NCBI RefSeq assembly: GCF_004345245.1
Contig: NZ_SLUQ01000004.1
Location: 310,001-374,000, forward strand
From: Rhizobium sp. BK251
Lineage (GTDB): Bacteria > Pseudomonadota > Alphaproteobacteria > Rhizobiales > Rhizobiaceae
Direction of reading: 5' to 3'
Length of the DNA stretch: 64,000 bases
Position 1 is the stretch's first letter, and every line of letters starts with the position of its first letter. This document shows positions 27,501 through 37,900 of this stretch, piece by piece. Position numbers and translations under genes: made by a program. Below the pieces are notes generated by a model. That model searched no databases. It saw nothing but the letters and a program-made list of their open reading frames with translations, and had not been told where the DNA came from.

Positions 27501-30009
27501 CGTCGACCAGATCAACCGCGCGGCTTCGCTGGTGGCACCGGCAAAGCAGGTTGAACAGGCCGTCGAGGAAACGCGCCGTCCGGCGCCTATTCTTTCCGAC
27601 GCTCGCACCTTCGCGGCCGCCTCCTTCGAGGAAGCCGGCGACCTCGACTTCTGGAATGGCTATGGCGGCTTCGCAAGAGACGGGCACGAATACACCGTTC
27701 GCCTGTTTGGAGGACAGTCGACCCCGCATCCGTGGATCAACGTGATTTCGAACGAGAACTTCGGTTTCCATGTCTCCGCGGAAGGCTCCGGCTTCACCTG
27801 GAGTCGTAACTCGCGCGATTTCCAGCTGAGCGCATGGACGAACGATCCTGTCATCAACCGTCCGGGCGAGGCGATCTATGTGGCCGACGTCGAAAGCGGT
27901 GCGGTGCTGACACCCTTTGCTGCGCTTTCGCGCAATCCCGCCACGCGCTTCGAAGCGCGCCACGGGCTGGGCTACTCGGTCTTCTCCAGCGTTCAGGACG
28001 ATATCGCACTTGAGCTGACTCAGACCGTCGATCGCAAGCGGCCTGTGAAACTCCAGCGGCTGCGACTGCGCAACACCGGCCAACGTGCCCGACGCCTGCG
28101 CCTCTACGGCTATGTCGAATGGATTCTCGGCAGCAATCCACAGAGGACGGTGCCCTTCATCGTCTCCACGCAGGACGAGGAATCCGGCGCCCTGATGGCC
28201 CGCAACCCCTACAGCATCGACTATTTCGGCCGCGTCTCCTTCTTCGCGGCGAGCGAAAAACCTGCGAGCGTGACGTCCAGCCGACGCGAATTCATCGGGC
28301 GTTTCGGCACTATCCAGCTGCCGCAGTCCGTCGCTTCCGCCGCGCCGCTTTCCGGCTCGCTGGAGATCGACGGCGACCCGTGCGCGGGCCTTGCGATCGA
28401 CATCGTCCTGGCTCCCGAGGAAGAACGCGACATCTGCTTCTTCCTCGGCGATACTGGATCGACGGAGGAGGCACAGGCTCTGATCGCGGATATCCGCAAG
28501 GATGACTTCGACGCCATCCTGCAGGCCAATCGCAGCTTCTGGGAAGGCTTCACGGGCCGTCTGCGTATATCGACGCCGGATCAGGCGCTGAACCACATGG
28601 TCAATGTCTGGCTGCCCTATCAGGCGCTGGCCTGCCGCATCATGGCTCGCACGGCCTTCTACCAGGCGAGCGGCGCTTTCGGTTTCCGTGACCAGCTTCA
28701 GGATACGCTGGCCTTCCTGCTGCATGATCCGAAGCTTGCCCGCAACCAGATCCTGAATGCCGCCTCGCGCCAGTTCCGCGAAGGCGACGTCCAGCACTGG
28801 TGGCTGCCGGGTACCGGTGCCGGCGTGCGGACGCATATTTCCGACGACGTTGTGTGGCTTGCCTATGCGATCCACGAATATTGCACGACGACCGGCGACA
28901 AGGCCCTCCTCGACGAGCAGCTCGCTTTCCTGGAAGGCGCGCCGCTTCTGCCGGGACAGCACGATTCCTTCTATCGACCCGAGCTCTCGGAAGACAAGGC
29001 GAGCCTTTACGAGCACGCCGCTGTCGCCCTTGATCTCGCAATCGACCGCAAGGGTGAGAACGGGTTGCCGCTCTTCCTCGGCGGCGACTGGAACGATGGC
29101 ATGAACCGCGTCGGCCTCCAGGGTCGCGGCACGAGCGTCTGGCTCGGCTGGTTCCTTGCCGGCGCACTGCGCAGCTTCACTCCCTATGCCAGGGAGCGCG
29201 GCGACCAGGGTCGCGTCGACCGCTGGACCGCGCATCTCGATGTGTTGAAGAAGGCGCTCGAGACTGCCGGTTGGGACGGCGGCCACTATCGGCGTGGCTA
29301 CTTCGACGATGGCAGTCCGCTCGGCTCGAAGGAGAGCCTCGAGTGCCAGATCGATTCCATCGCCCAGTCCTGGAGCGTGCTGTCAGGCGAAGGCGATCCC
29401 GCTCGCGCCACGACGGCGATGAACGCGGTGCTTTCGCAGCTGGTCGATCAGGAGGCGGGCATCATCCGTCTCTTCACGCCTCCTTTCGCCAACTCGAACA
29501 GGGACCCGGGTTACATCAAGGCCTATCCGCCGGGCGTGCGCGAAAACGGCGGACAGTACACCCATGCGGCCACCTGGGTCGTCATGGCGCTGGCTGAACT
29601 CGGCCGGGGCGACGACGCCTGGAGATGCTTCAAGCTCCTGAACCCGATAAACCACGCGCACAACCGGGCCGCCGCCGATCTCTACCGCGTCGAGCCATAT
29701 GCGATCGCGGCTGATGTCTACGGCCATGGCGACCTTACGTCGCGGGGCGGCTGGACCTGGTACACGGGCTCGGCCGGCTGGCTCTATCGCGCGGCCGTCG
29801 AGGGTCTCCTTGGCATCCGCGTCAAGGACGGCCGGCTCCATGTTCGCCCAGCCATCCCCGGGGAGTGGGATGGCTTTGCCGCCGAACTCCAGCTTGCAGG
29901 ACGGGAATACCGCATTTCCGTCTCAAAATCGCCCGACCCGGCCGGCTATAGTCTGACCGTCAACGGCACTTTCGTCTCCAATCCTGGAGACGGTTTCCCG
30001 ATCGGTTAG
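21505..30009 (+). CDS. ndvB: Cyclic beta-1,2-glucan synthase
   Basis: A 2834-residue inner-membrane enzyme that initiates, elongates, cyclises and trims beta-1,2-glucan from UDP-glucose; rhizobia need it for hypo-osmotic growth, motility and nodule invasion (Agrobacterium ChvB, Brucella Cgs). The N-terminal half contains membrane segments near residues 405-470, 805-855 and 935-975. Between them lies the GT84 glycosyltransferase region with LDADTRL (about 622) and QHRWARGDW (about 772). The C-terminal half resembles GH94 phosphorylases, with GGDWNDGMNRVG near residue 2525, and sets ring size. The length fits known NdvB proteins and the frame is intact. Confidence 0.97.
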   Translation: MSLDLMPNTTQRDTEAKQIDHNDSIRSTYLTIGDMKAVGESVALGEVTRLPAFKAFDFFARHRENEKEILRVYRSTAADVEAGETITPAAEWLLDNHYIVEEAIQEVRRDFPRRFYRELPTVEFEGTRIPRTMVLAWLYVAHTHSTVSHESLTALVDGFQAHETLKIGELWALPSLVRYILVENLRRISSRVERSRWMRRKANEAADELIRLGDPARCAEYLKTLESLANDNTFATQFLYRLRDGSQTSSLAISWLDERLERAGTDAEETTMAEHNRLSSGNVTMGNIIRSLREIDDTEWSVWVEEVSHVDKLLWEKTDYAALDSGSRNTYRKQIERLAKRSTKTEMETTQVAIDLTEAARQSTEPQPHEPNVGGFLVGMHRPKLEQAIGYRPTIIQRCVRVVRKLNWLAVAAPVVLLTILAMALVGWFMVHAGMGAAETIVLLLMFSLPASEGATGLFNTLATFFVIPTRLVGYEFKQGIPDDACTLLVVPCLISNRDSVDELVRNIEVHYLANPHGEIYFALLSDWPDSSLEESDADLEVLDYAKREIANLSARYAFDGKTRFYLLHRRRLYNPSEGVWMGWERKRGKLHELNMLLRGDKDTTYLPGANMVPPNVQYVMTLDADTRLMRDSVTKLVGKLYHPINRPVINVKTGRVESGYGVLQPRVTPSLTTGKDASVFQRVFSINRGLDPYVFTVSDVYQDLAGEGTFTGKGLYHVDAFEASLKSRIDENSVLSHDLLEGSMARCALVTDLELVEDFPIRYEVEASRQHRWARGDWQLLPYILNPARGVSALGRWKMFDNLRRSLTPIAWFFASVLGWYFMGPLAALVWQILLIFCLFVAPTLSLISGIVPRTSDIVARAHLYTVWSDIRAANAQVALRIVFIADSACMMADAIGRSLYRLLVSRKLMLQWRTAASVQASAQTTVLGYYRVMWHAPALALLALAFAALPGDNAFLVGIPFAVLWILSPAVAWYVSQSAETEDRLVVPESVSFELRKIARRTWRYFEAFVVPEQNYLPPDNVQETPHQTVATRTSPTNIGVYLLSVVSARHFGWISFEETIERLEQTITTVERMEKFRGHLLNWYHTDSLQPLGPRYVSAVDSGNLAGHLIAVSSACRNWAEAPSAHMQGNLDGIGDISGILQEVLDALPDDRKTVRPLRRRLEERIIGFQNALAAVKREHEFASIRIINLSVLARDIEKLAANLDHEVKSSQSGEVTRWAASLIKACEAHIADSVFDLANIDALRPRLAALRDRARDLAFSMDFGFLFRPERRLLSIGFRVDSGELDLACYDLLASEARLTSLFAIAKGDLPTEHWYRLGRQVVPVGSRGALISWSGSMFEYLMPPLVMQERQGGILNQTNNLIVIEQMNYARRLGIPWGISEAAFNARDHQLNYQYTNFGVPSLGLKRGLGQNAVIAPYASLLASQYDPEGALENLQRLRKLGALGRYGFHDAVDFTPTRVPEGKRSAVVYNYYAHHHGMSIAAVANVAFNGHLRELFHSDPVIEAAELLLQEKAPRDIPVMSAKHESDAPASIQDDLLRAEVRKINDPAMQDRELVFLSNGHYSTMLTATGAGYSRWNGQSVSRWKPDPTEDRWGSFVFLRDTATNEWWSAAAEPRSIAGEKVKVLFTDDKAEFTKTVGDLTSEMECIVATEHDAEGRRVTLLNMGAEDRFIEVTSYLEPVITTDDTDNAHPAFARMFVKTEIGRRGDVIRAERNKRDPNEPDMVIAHLIVDNAGTTRHTEFETDRRRFLGRGRTLAEAAAFDPGATLSGTDGFTLDPVFSLRRTVRVPAGKKVSVIFWTIAAPGRNELDKAIDRYRHPDAFSHELVHAWTRTQVQMRHVGVTSQQAAAFQNLARYLVYPDMHLRADGATVLAGLQSQSALWPLAISGDFPIFMLRINDDMDLEIAREALLAAEYLRSRGVTADLVIMNERASSYAQDMQHALDAMCENVRRLGQADGLRQHIFAVRKDLMEESTYHALMAASRATFHARNGKIVDQINRAASLVAPAKQVEQAVEETRRPAPILSDARTFAAASFEEAGDLDFWNGYGGFARDGHEYTVRLFGGQSTPHPWINVISNENFGFHVSAEGSGFTWSRNSRDFQLSAWTNDPVINRPGEAIYVADVESGAVLTPFAALSRNPATRFEARHGLGYSVFSSVQDDIALELTQTVDRKRPVKLQRLRLRNTGQRARRLRLYGYVEWILGSNPQRTVPFIVSTQDEESGALMARNPYSIDYFGRVSFFAASEKPASVTSSRREFIGRFGTIQLPQSVASAAPLSGSLEIDGDPCAGLAIDIVLAPEEERDICFFLGDTGSTEEAQALIADIRKDDFDAILQANRSFWEGFTGRLRISTPDQALNHMVNVWLPYQALACRIMARTAFYQASGAFGFRDQLQDTLAFLLHDPKLARNQILNAASRQFREGDVQHWWLPGTGAGVRTHISDDVVWLAYAIHEYCTTTGDKALLDEQLAFLEGAPLLPGQHDSFYRPELSEDKASLYEHAAVALDLAIDRKGENGLPLFLGGDWNDGMNRVGLQGRGTSVWLGWFLAGALRSFTPYARERGDQGRVDRWTAHLDVLKKALETAGWDGGHYRRGYFDDGSPLGSKESLECQIDSIAQSWSVLSGEGDPARATTAMNAVLSQLVDQEAGIIRLFTPPFANSNRDPGYIKAYPPGVRENGGQYTHAATWVVMALAELGRGDDAWRCFKLLNPINHAHNRAAADLYRVEPYAIAADVYGHGDLTSRGGWTWYTGSAGWLYRAAVEGLLGIRVKDGRLHVRPAIPGEWDGFAAELQLAGREYRISVSKSPDPAGYSLTVNGTFVSNPGDGFPIG

Positions 30010-30106
30010 CGTCACTTTCCAGCGCTGAATTCCTATCGATCGCAGCGGCCAGAGGGGGAACCCTTTGGCCGCAGGTGCATTCATTGACCGGAACAGGAGA
30101 TGACGA

Positions 30107-31342
30107 ATGGCAAAAACCATTGGCCAGCCCACTGCCGCTGCCCAGAATAGCCTCCAGATCGGGACGAATGCGGCACGCGACACTCGGCTCGACGTGCTTC
30201 GCGGACTGGCTCTCATAACAATTTTCATCAATCACGTACCCGGTCAGCTCTTCGAATATCTGACCACCAAGAATTTCGGCTTCTCGGATGCCGCCGAGGC
30301 CTTTGTGCTTATTTCCGGCATTTCCGTCGGCCTCGCCTACGGCCGGCGTTTCCGGCCGGGCGAGCGCTTGACGACGGCCATCAAGGCGGCAAGACGCGCC
30401 TTTACCCTCTATCTCGCCCACATGATCACGACCTTCATAACGCTGGCCTTGTTCATCTGCGGGGCGTGGCTGTTCCAGCGGCCGGGCCTCCTGGTCGAGA
30501 TCAATATCCTGGCCGTACTGACCAATCTCAAGGATGGCATCCCGGCGCTGCTGCTGCTGGGGCATCAGATCGGCTACAACAACATCCTGCCCATGTATGG
30601 TGCGCTCCTGTTGATGGTGCCGATCATGCTCGGGCTGAGATCGATCAGCCCGCTGCTGCTGCTGACCGTCTCGGGTGGTCTCTGGCTTTTCGCCGGCATC
30701 TATCGCGTCGCGCCGCACAACATGCTGATCTCGGGCGATTGGTTCCTCAACCCGCTCTCCTGGCAGTTCCTCTTTGCGATCGGCATCGTCGCCGTGATGC
30801 ATGTCCGCGAGGGTGGACGCCTTCCACAGCACCCGATCCTCTTCATCCTTGCGACCGGCTACGTCACGCTTTCCTTGGTCTGGGTCACCGGACAGCTCTG
30901 GAGCGCCGGAGAGAGCCTCGCCGCACTGGGCCTGCCTGTCGTCATAACCGGCTTCGACAAGACCTTCCTGTCGCTGCCGCGCCTGCTGCACGTGCTGTCG
31001 CTCGCTTATCTCGTCGTCAGCATTCCGAGCCTCTCGAGGCTCCTGCGCCGACCGCCCGGCAATCCGCTTGCCGTCCTCGGCCGGCATTCGCTGAGCATAT
31101 TCGTCGCAGGTACCATCCTTGCGATGGTCGGCCAGGTGGCGCTCTACATCACCAACAAGAACCCATTTGTCGGCCCGCTCTTCGTCATCGCAGGGATCAT
31201 GGTCCAGCTCGCCTATGCCTCCTATCTGGAGCAGAAGCGTGCCGTCAGCCGCGGCGAGCGGCCGCTTGGCGGCGAACCAGGCGCCGTCACCGTTCCGGTC
31301 CGGGTCGACGAAGGTCGCCGCTTCGACCGGCCGCGCCGGTAA
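30107..31342 (+). CDS. opgC: OpgC-family glucan-modifying (succinyl) transferase
   Basis: A 411-residue polytopic membrane protein of the OpgC family. It starts after AGGAGATGA and opens with the acyltransferase-like motif RLDVLRGLALITIFINHVPG (residues 27-46), whose His is a candidate catalytic residue, followed by about ten membrane helices and a charged C-terminal tail. Known relatives (OpgC of Rhodobacter, Cgm of Brucella) add succinyl groups to periplasmic glucans. Its place 97 bp behind ndvB suggests that it succinylates the cyclic glucan made there. Function inferred from family and context. Confidence 0.85.
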   Translation: MAKTIGQPTAAAQNSLQIGTNAARDTRLDVLRGLALITIFINHVPGQLFEYLTTKNFGFSDAAEAFVLISGISVGLAYGRRFRPGERLTTAIKAARRAFTLYLAHMITTFITLALFICGAWLFQRPGLLVEINILAVLTNLKDGIPALLLLGHQIGYNNILPMYGALLLMVPIMLGLRSISPLLLLTVSGGLWLFAGIYRVAPHNMLISGDWFLNPLSWQFLFAIGIVAVMHVREGGRLPQHPILFILATGYVTLSLVWVTGQLWSAGESLAALGLPVVITGFDKTFLSLPRLLHVLSLAYLVVSIPSLSRLLRRPPGNPLAVLGRHSLSIFVAGTILAMVGQVALYITNKNPFVGPLFVIAGIMVQLAYASYLEQKRAVSRGERPLGGEPGAVTVPVRVDEGRRFDRPRR

Positions 31343-31400
31343 TGCAGGCGCCCAAGGTCTGAGGCAGGCACTCTCGATCTGATCCAGCCAGCCCCCTATG

Positions 31401-31433
31401 CCGCCGTCCCGCACCAGCCGGACGGCGGTTTTC
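31401..31433 (+). terminator. Rho-independent terminator after opgC
   Basis: CCGCCGTCC pairs with GGACGGCGG (9 bp, 10-base loop) followed by TTTTC. It lies just before the convergent VOC gene. Confidence 0.75.
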
Positions 31434-31441
31434 TTTGCCCC

Positions 31442-31792
31442 TCAGCGATGAACAAGAATGTTGATGAGCTTGCCGAAGGGGTCGCGCACGTAGAAGCGCC
31501 TGACACCCCAGGGCTCGTTGGTGGGCCCGTACTCGATCCGGAACCCTGCCGTCCGCATTGCTCCAAGGACGCCCTCCAGGTCGTCCACCTCAATCGAGAT
31601 GTCCGGTACCACGGTTCCCGATCCGCCCTCGGTGGCAATGCTCACTTGGACAGAGGCAATGCGGCCGGAGCCGAAGGTGGCAATCCAGCCAAGATCCATC
31701 AGAAGGTCGAGACCCAGGATGTCCTGATAGAACTGTTTGGCCGCGGCGATGTCCGGCGCGGCGATATTGGCTACGATACGCCTGACGGCCAT
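31442..31792 (-). CDS. VOC-superfamily (glyoxalase/bleomycin resistance-like) protein
   Basis: A 116-residue single-module VOC protein starting MAVRRIVANIAAPDIAAAKQ. It contains FYQDILGLDLL, the Glu of ISIEVDDLEGVL, RFYVRDPFGKLINIL and a C-terminal HR. Such proteins use a metal at a paired beta-alpha-beta-beta-beta fold, often as dimers, for glyoxalase, dioxygenase or antibiotic-binding roles. Substrate unknown. GGAGGGAG lies upstream of the ATG. It sits between opgC and ndvA but shows no evident link to glucan metabolism. Confidence 0.82.
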   Translation of the reverse strand: MAVRRIVANIAAPDIAAAKQFYQDILGLDLLMDLGWIATFGSGRIASVQVSIATEGGSGTVVPDISIEVDDLEGVLGAMRTAGFRIEYGPTNEPWGVRRFYVRDPFGKLINILVHR

Positions 31793-31914
31793 CTCACTCC
31801 CTCCTCTAGCGTCGCGGTATTCTTCCCGAGACAGCTTGATCCGAAAAGCTCTGCATCGGCGCGCTTCCGTGGCTCAGCCTCAGAAGTATCGCCCGCGAGG
31901 CGGAAAGCACAATC

Positions 31915-31944
31915 AAAAAGCCGGGAGAGCATTGCTCCCCCGGC
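31915..31944 (-). terminator. Rho-independent terminator of ndvA
   Basis: Read on the minus strand, GCCGGG(G)GAGC pairs with GCTC(T)CCCGGC around a 3-base loop, followed by five T. It lies 38 bases after the ndvA stop. Confidence 0.85.
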
Positions 31945-31982
31945 GCATGGTGGTCTGATATTCGATGTGTACCGTCGCCGGA

Positions 31983-33752
<1,770 letters not shown>

Positions 33753-34090
33753 TTCGATACCTCTTGTGCATCTGCGAAATTCCGATGGTGCGATGCTACA
33801 ATTTGTTACCTGAACCTGCGATTAACGAATTGGCTTGCCCAGGCTCCCGGTAAAAAAATTGAGGATGGCGCTCGCTCGCACTGAGCGAATGACAGTATCG
33901 GAGCTACAATGGTTGTGTACAGGAAGCCGACCTGCTACCGCAGGGCAATTGCTGGGATGTAGGATGTTAATGTATAGCTAGCTATAAAAATTTTGACCGA
34001 GAAAGTATACTTTTGTGCCGTCGGGCGTGGGGCTGCTTTGACGGCGATGTCGCGGGCGGACGAAAAAGCGCAATCCAGTAGGGGGTATAT
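33753..34090. promoter_or_regulatory. Divergent control region of ndvA and the LuxR gene
   Basis: A 338-bp gap, rich in A and T towards the LuxR side. It contains the perfect palindrome TATAGCTAGCTATA (33973-33986), TTGACC at 33993-33998 and TATACT at 34006-34011. No gene is evident. Confidence 0.6.
33973..33986. promoter_or_regulatory. Perfect 14-bp palindrome upstream of the LuxR gene
   Basis: TATAGCTAGCTATA is self-complementary over all 14 bases and lies 104 bases before the LuxR start, close to possible promoter elements. It is a candidate operator for the LuxR protein or another dimeric regulator; the sequence does not resemble a classical lux box. Confidence 0.45.
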
Positions 34091-34834
34091 GTGAATATCC
34101 ATTCCTTGATACAATTGCTTGTCGTGGTTGAGGAGTGCAACACGGCGGAGAAGCTGGTGGCGGAGCTGGAGCGCGTCATCAGGTCGTACAAGTTTGATTT
34201 CTATGGCCTCCTGAGGCAGCCCAAGCCGAACACCGACCCAATGAGCCTTGTGCTTGCCGGCCGCTGGCCGGAGAAATGGCCCCAGGTCTATATCTCCAAG
34301 AAATACGTGGTCATCGATCCGACCATCCGCTATCTCGCCCGTGCCCAGCGCCCTTTCCGCTGGCGGGACACGGTGGTTGCCTTCCGCACGGACCCGCATC
34401 GCCGGCGCATGGAGCAGATGATGATCGATGCGCGCAATCACGGGTTGATCGACGGCTACATCTTCCCGATCCACGGCCGCAACGGCCTGCTTGGCAACAT
34501 GACGATCGGCGGCGGGACCGTGGTCGATCTCTCTCCGGCGGAAACGACGCTCTTCGATGCGGTCGCCAAGAAGGTCTTCTGGCGGATGCTCGACCTTCGC
34601 GGCGAGTCCGCGATCATGGAGGATGCCTCCGCCATCGACACGCAGCTCACCCGTCGCGAGATGGAGATTCTGCACTATCTCGCCGACGGCCTGACCTCGA
34701 TGGAAATCAGCAAGCTCCTGAAGATTTCGAACCACACCGTCGATTGGTACATGAACGGCATCCAGGACAAGCTCAAGGCAAAGAACAGGCAGCAGGTGGT
34801 GGCCTTCGCTTTCCGTTACGGGCTGATTTCATAG
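34091..34834 (+). CDS. LuxR-family regulator with autoinducer-binding domain (solo)
   Basis: A 247-residue regulator with a GTG start preceded by AGGGGG. The N-terminal half matches autoinducer-binding domains: conserved Trp, Tyr and Asp-Pro occur in KWPQVYISKKYVVIDPT, and a Trp in PFRWRD. The C-terminal HTH is LTRREMEILHYLADGLTSMEISKLLKISNHTVDWYMNGIQ in the usual order (split: scaffold then recognition helix). No LuxI synthase gene is in the window, so it is a solo receptor here. A gene of this type next to pyc and ndvA is, as I recall, also present in Sinorhizobium meliloti. Confidence 0.9.
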   Translation: MNIHSLIQLLVVVEECNTAEKLVAELERVIRSYKFDFYGLLRQPKPNTDPMSLVLAGRWPEKWPQVYISKKYVVIDPTIRYLARAQRPFRWRDTVVAFRTDPHRRRMEQMMIDARNHGLIDGYIFPIHGRNGLLGNMTIGGGTVVDLSPAETTLFDAVAKKVFWRMLDLRGESAIMEDASAIDTQLTRREMEILHYLADGLTSMEISKLLKISNHTVDWYMNGIQDKLKAKNRQQVVAFAFRYGLIS

Positions 34835-34950
34835 CCGCTAAAACAAAATCGCGGAGCGCGGCAGGGGGAAATTGAACTTTCCGTGACAAGGCGCTAAAAA
34901 TTTCCTTCGCGGGTGCAGCAAACCACATTCCGCGTCGCGAGGAGAGCGTC

Positions 34951-37900
34951 TTGCCCATTTCCAAAATACTTGTTGCCAATCGATCCGAAATCGCAATCCG
35001 CGTCTTCCGTGCAGCCAACGAACTCGGGATAAAAACGGTCGCGATCTGGGCGGAAGAAGACAAGCTCGCACTGCACCGCTTTAAGGCGGACGAAAGTTAT
35101 CCGGTTGGCCGTGGCCCGCACCTGACGCGAGATCTCGGGCCGATCGAGAGCTACCTTTCGATCGATGAGATCATCCGTGTTGCCAAGCTTTCCGGTGCCG
35201 ACGCAATCCATCCCGGCTACGGGCTGCTGTCGGAAAGCCCGGAATTCGTCGATGCCTGTGACAAGGCCGGCATCATCTTCATCGGCCCGAAGGCCGACAC
35301 CATGCGGCAGCTCGGCAACAAGGTCGCGGCCCGCAATCTCGCAATTTCGGTCGGCGTTCCCGTCGTGCCGGCGACAGACCCGCTGCCGGACGACATGGCC
35401 GAAGTCGCCAAGCTTGCCGAAAAAATCGGCTATCCGGTGATGCTGAAGGCCTCATGGGGAGGTGGCGGCCGCGGCATGCGCGCCATCCGCGACCCGAAGG
35501 ATCTCGCCCGCGAGGTCATCGAGGCGAAGCGCGAGGCCAAGGCCGCCTTCGGCAAGGACGAGGTCTATCTCGAGAAGCTGGTCGAGCGCGCGCGCCACGT
35601 GGAAAGCCAGATCCTCGGCGACACGCATGGCAATGCCGTGCATCTCTTCGAGCGCGACTGCTCCATCCAGCGGCGCAACCAGAAGGTCGTCGAGCGCGCA
35701 CCCGCTCCGTACCTCACCGAGGCGCAACGCCAGGAGCTTGCCGCCTATTCGCTGAAGATCGCCAAGGCGACAAACTACATCGGCGCCGGCACCGTCGAAT
35801 ATCTCATGGATGCCGACACCGGGAAGTTCTACTTCATCGAGGTCAATCCGCGCATCCAGGTGGAGCACACGGTGACCGAAGTCGTCACCGGCATCGATAT
35901 CGTCAAGGCGCAGATACACATTCTCGACGGTTTCGCGATCGGAACGCCGGAATCGGGCGTTCCGAAGCAGGAAGACATCAAGCTCAACGGCCACGCGATG
36001 CAGTGCCGCATCACGACCGAGGATCCGGAGCAGAACTTCATTCCCGATTACGGCCGCATCACCGGCTACCGCTCGGCATCGGGCTTCGGCATCCGCCTGG
36101 ACGGCGGCACGGCCTATCCGGGCGCGGTGATCACCCGCTACTACGACCCGCTGCTCGTGAAGGTGACCGCCTGGGCACCAACGCCGGATGAATCGATTGC
36201 GCGCATGCACAGGGCTCTGCGCGAATTCCGCATCCGCGGCGTGGCGACCAACCTGACATTCCTCGAAGCAATCATTACGCATTCGAAGTTCAAGGACTAT
36301 TCCTACACCACCCGCTTCATCGACACGACGCCGGAGCTCTTCCAGCAGGTCCGGCGCCAGGACCGCGCCACCAAGCTCCTGACATACCTCGCCGACGTCA
36401 CCGTCAACGGCCATCCGGAGGCCAAGGGTCGGCCGAAGCCGAGCGCGGATGCGGCAAAGCCCGTCGTGCCCTATATCGCGACCGATATCGTGCCGGGCAC
36501 CAAGCAGAAGCTGGACGAACTCGGGCCGAAGAAATTCGCCGAATGGGTCAGGGCCGAAAAGCCCGTGCTGATAACCGACACGACGATGCGCGACGGCCAT
36601 CAGTCGCTGTTGGCAACACGCGTGCGTACCTACGACATCGCGCGTGTCGCCGACACCTATGCCCGCGCGTTGCCGAACCTCTTTTCGCTGGAATGCTGGG
36701 GCGGTGCGACATTCGACGTTTCCATGCGCTTCCTGACGGAGGATCCCTGGGAGCGGCTTGCGCTTGTGCGCGAGGCTGCGCCGAACGTGCTGCTGCAGAT
36801 GCTGCTGCGCGGCGCAAACGGCGTCGGCTACAAGAACTATCCCGACAATGTCGTCAAATATTTCGTCAGACAGGCGGCCAAGGGCGGCATCGACGTCTTC
36901 CGCGTCTTCGACTGCCTGAACTGGGTCGACAACATGCGCGTCTCGATGGACGCGGTCGCCGAGGAGAACAAGATCTGCGAGGCGGCGATCTGCTATACGG
37001 GCGATATCCTGAGCTCCGCCCGCCCGAAGTACGATCTGAAGTACTATACGGCGCTGGCGAGTGAACTGGAAAAGGCCGGAGCGCACATGATCGCGCTCAA
37101 GGATATGGCAGGCCTTCTGAAGCCGGCTGCGGCGCGTGTCCTCTTCAAGGCGCTGCGCGAGGCGACCGACCTGCCAATTCACTTCCATACCCATGATACA
37201 TCCGGAATTTCGGCGGCCACCGTGCTTGCCGCCGTCGATGCCGGTGTGGACGTCGTCGATGCGGCGATGGATGCCTTCTCCGGCAACACCTCGCAGCCCT
37301 GCCTCGGCTCGATCGTGGAGGCCCTGAGCGGCTCGGAACGCGATCCCGGGCTCGATCCTGAATGGATCCGTCGCATCTCCTTCTATTGGGAGGCGGTGCG
37401 CAACCAGTATGCCGCCTTCGAGAGCGACCTGAAGGGGCCCGCCTCCGAGGTCTATCTGCACGAAATGCCGGGCGGCCAGTTCACCAATCTCAAGGAGCAG
37501 GCCCGCTCGCTCGGCCTCGAGACGCGCTGGCACGAAGTGGCGCAGGCCTACGCGGATGCCAACCAGATGTTCGGCGATATCGTCAAGGTGACACCGTCTT
37601 CCAAGGTGGTCGGCGACATGGCGCTGATGATGGTGAGCCAGGACTTGACAGTCGAGGACGTCGTTGATCCGGACAAGGAAGTGTCCTTCCCTGAATCGGT
37701 CGTCTCCATGCTGAAGGGCGATCTCGGCCAGCCCCCTGGCGGTTGGCCGCAAGGCCTGCAGCGCAAGGCGCTGAAGGGTGAAAAGCCCTATGCGGACCGT
37801 CCGGGCTCGCTGCTTGCGGACGCCGACCTCGACGCCGAGCGCAAGGCGATCGAGGAGAAACTCGGCCGCGCCGTCAGCGATTTCGAATTCGCCTCCTATC

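Noticed and set aside
23680..29286. Two open frames of over 900 codons on the minus strand of ndvB
   Set aside because: Both mirror the ndvB codons and show Arg/Asp/His/Gly-rich low-complexity composition typical of antisense frames in high-GC genes.
35452..37752. 766-codon minus-strand frame within pyc
   Set aside because: Antisense shadow of a conserved gene, without ribosome site or recognisable domain.
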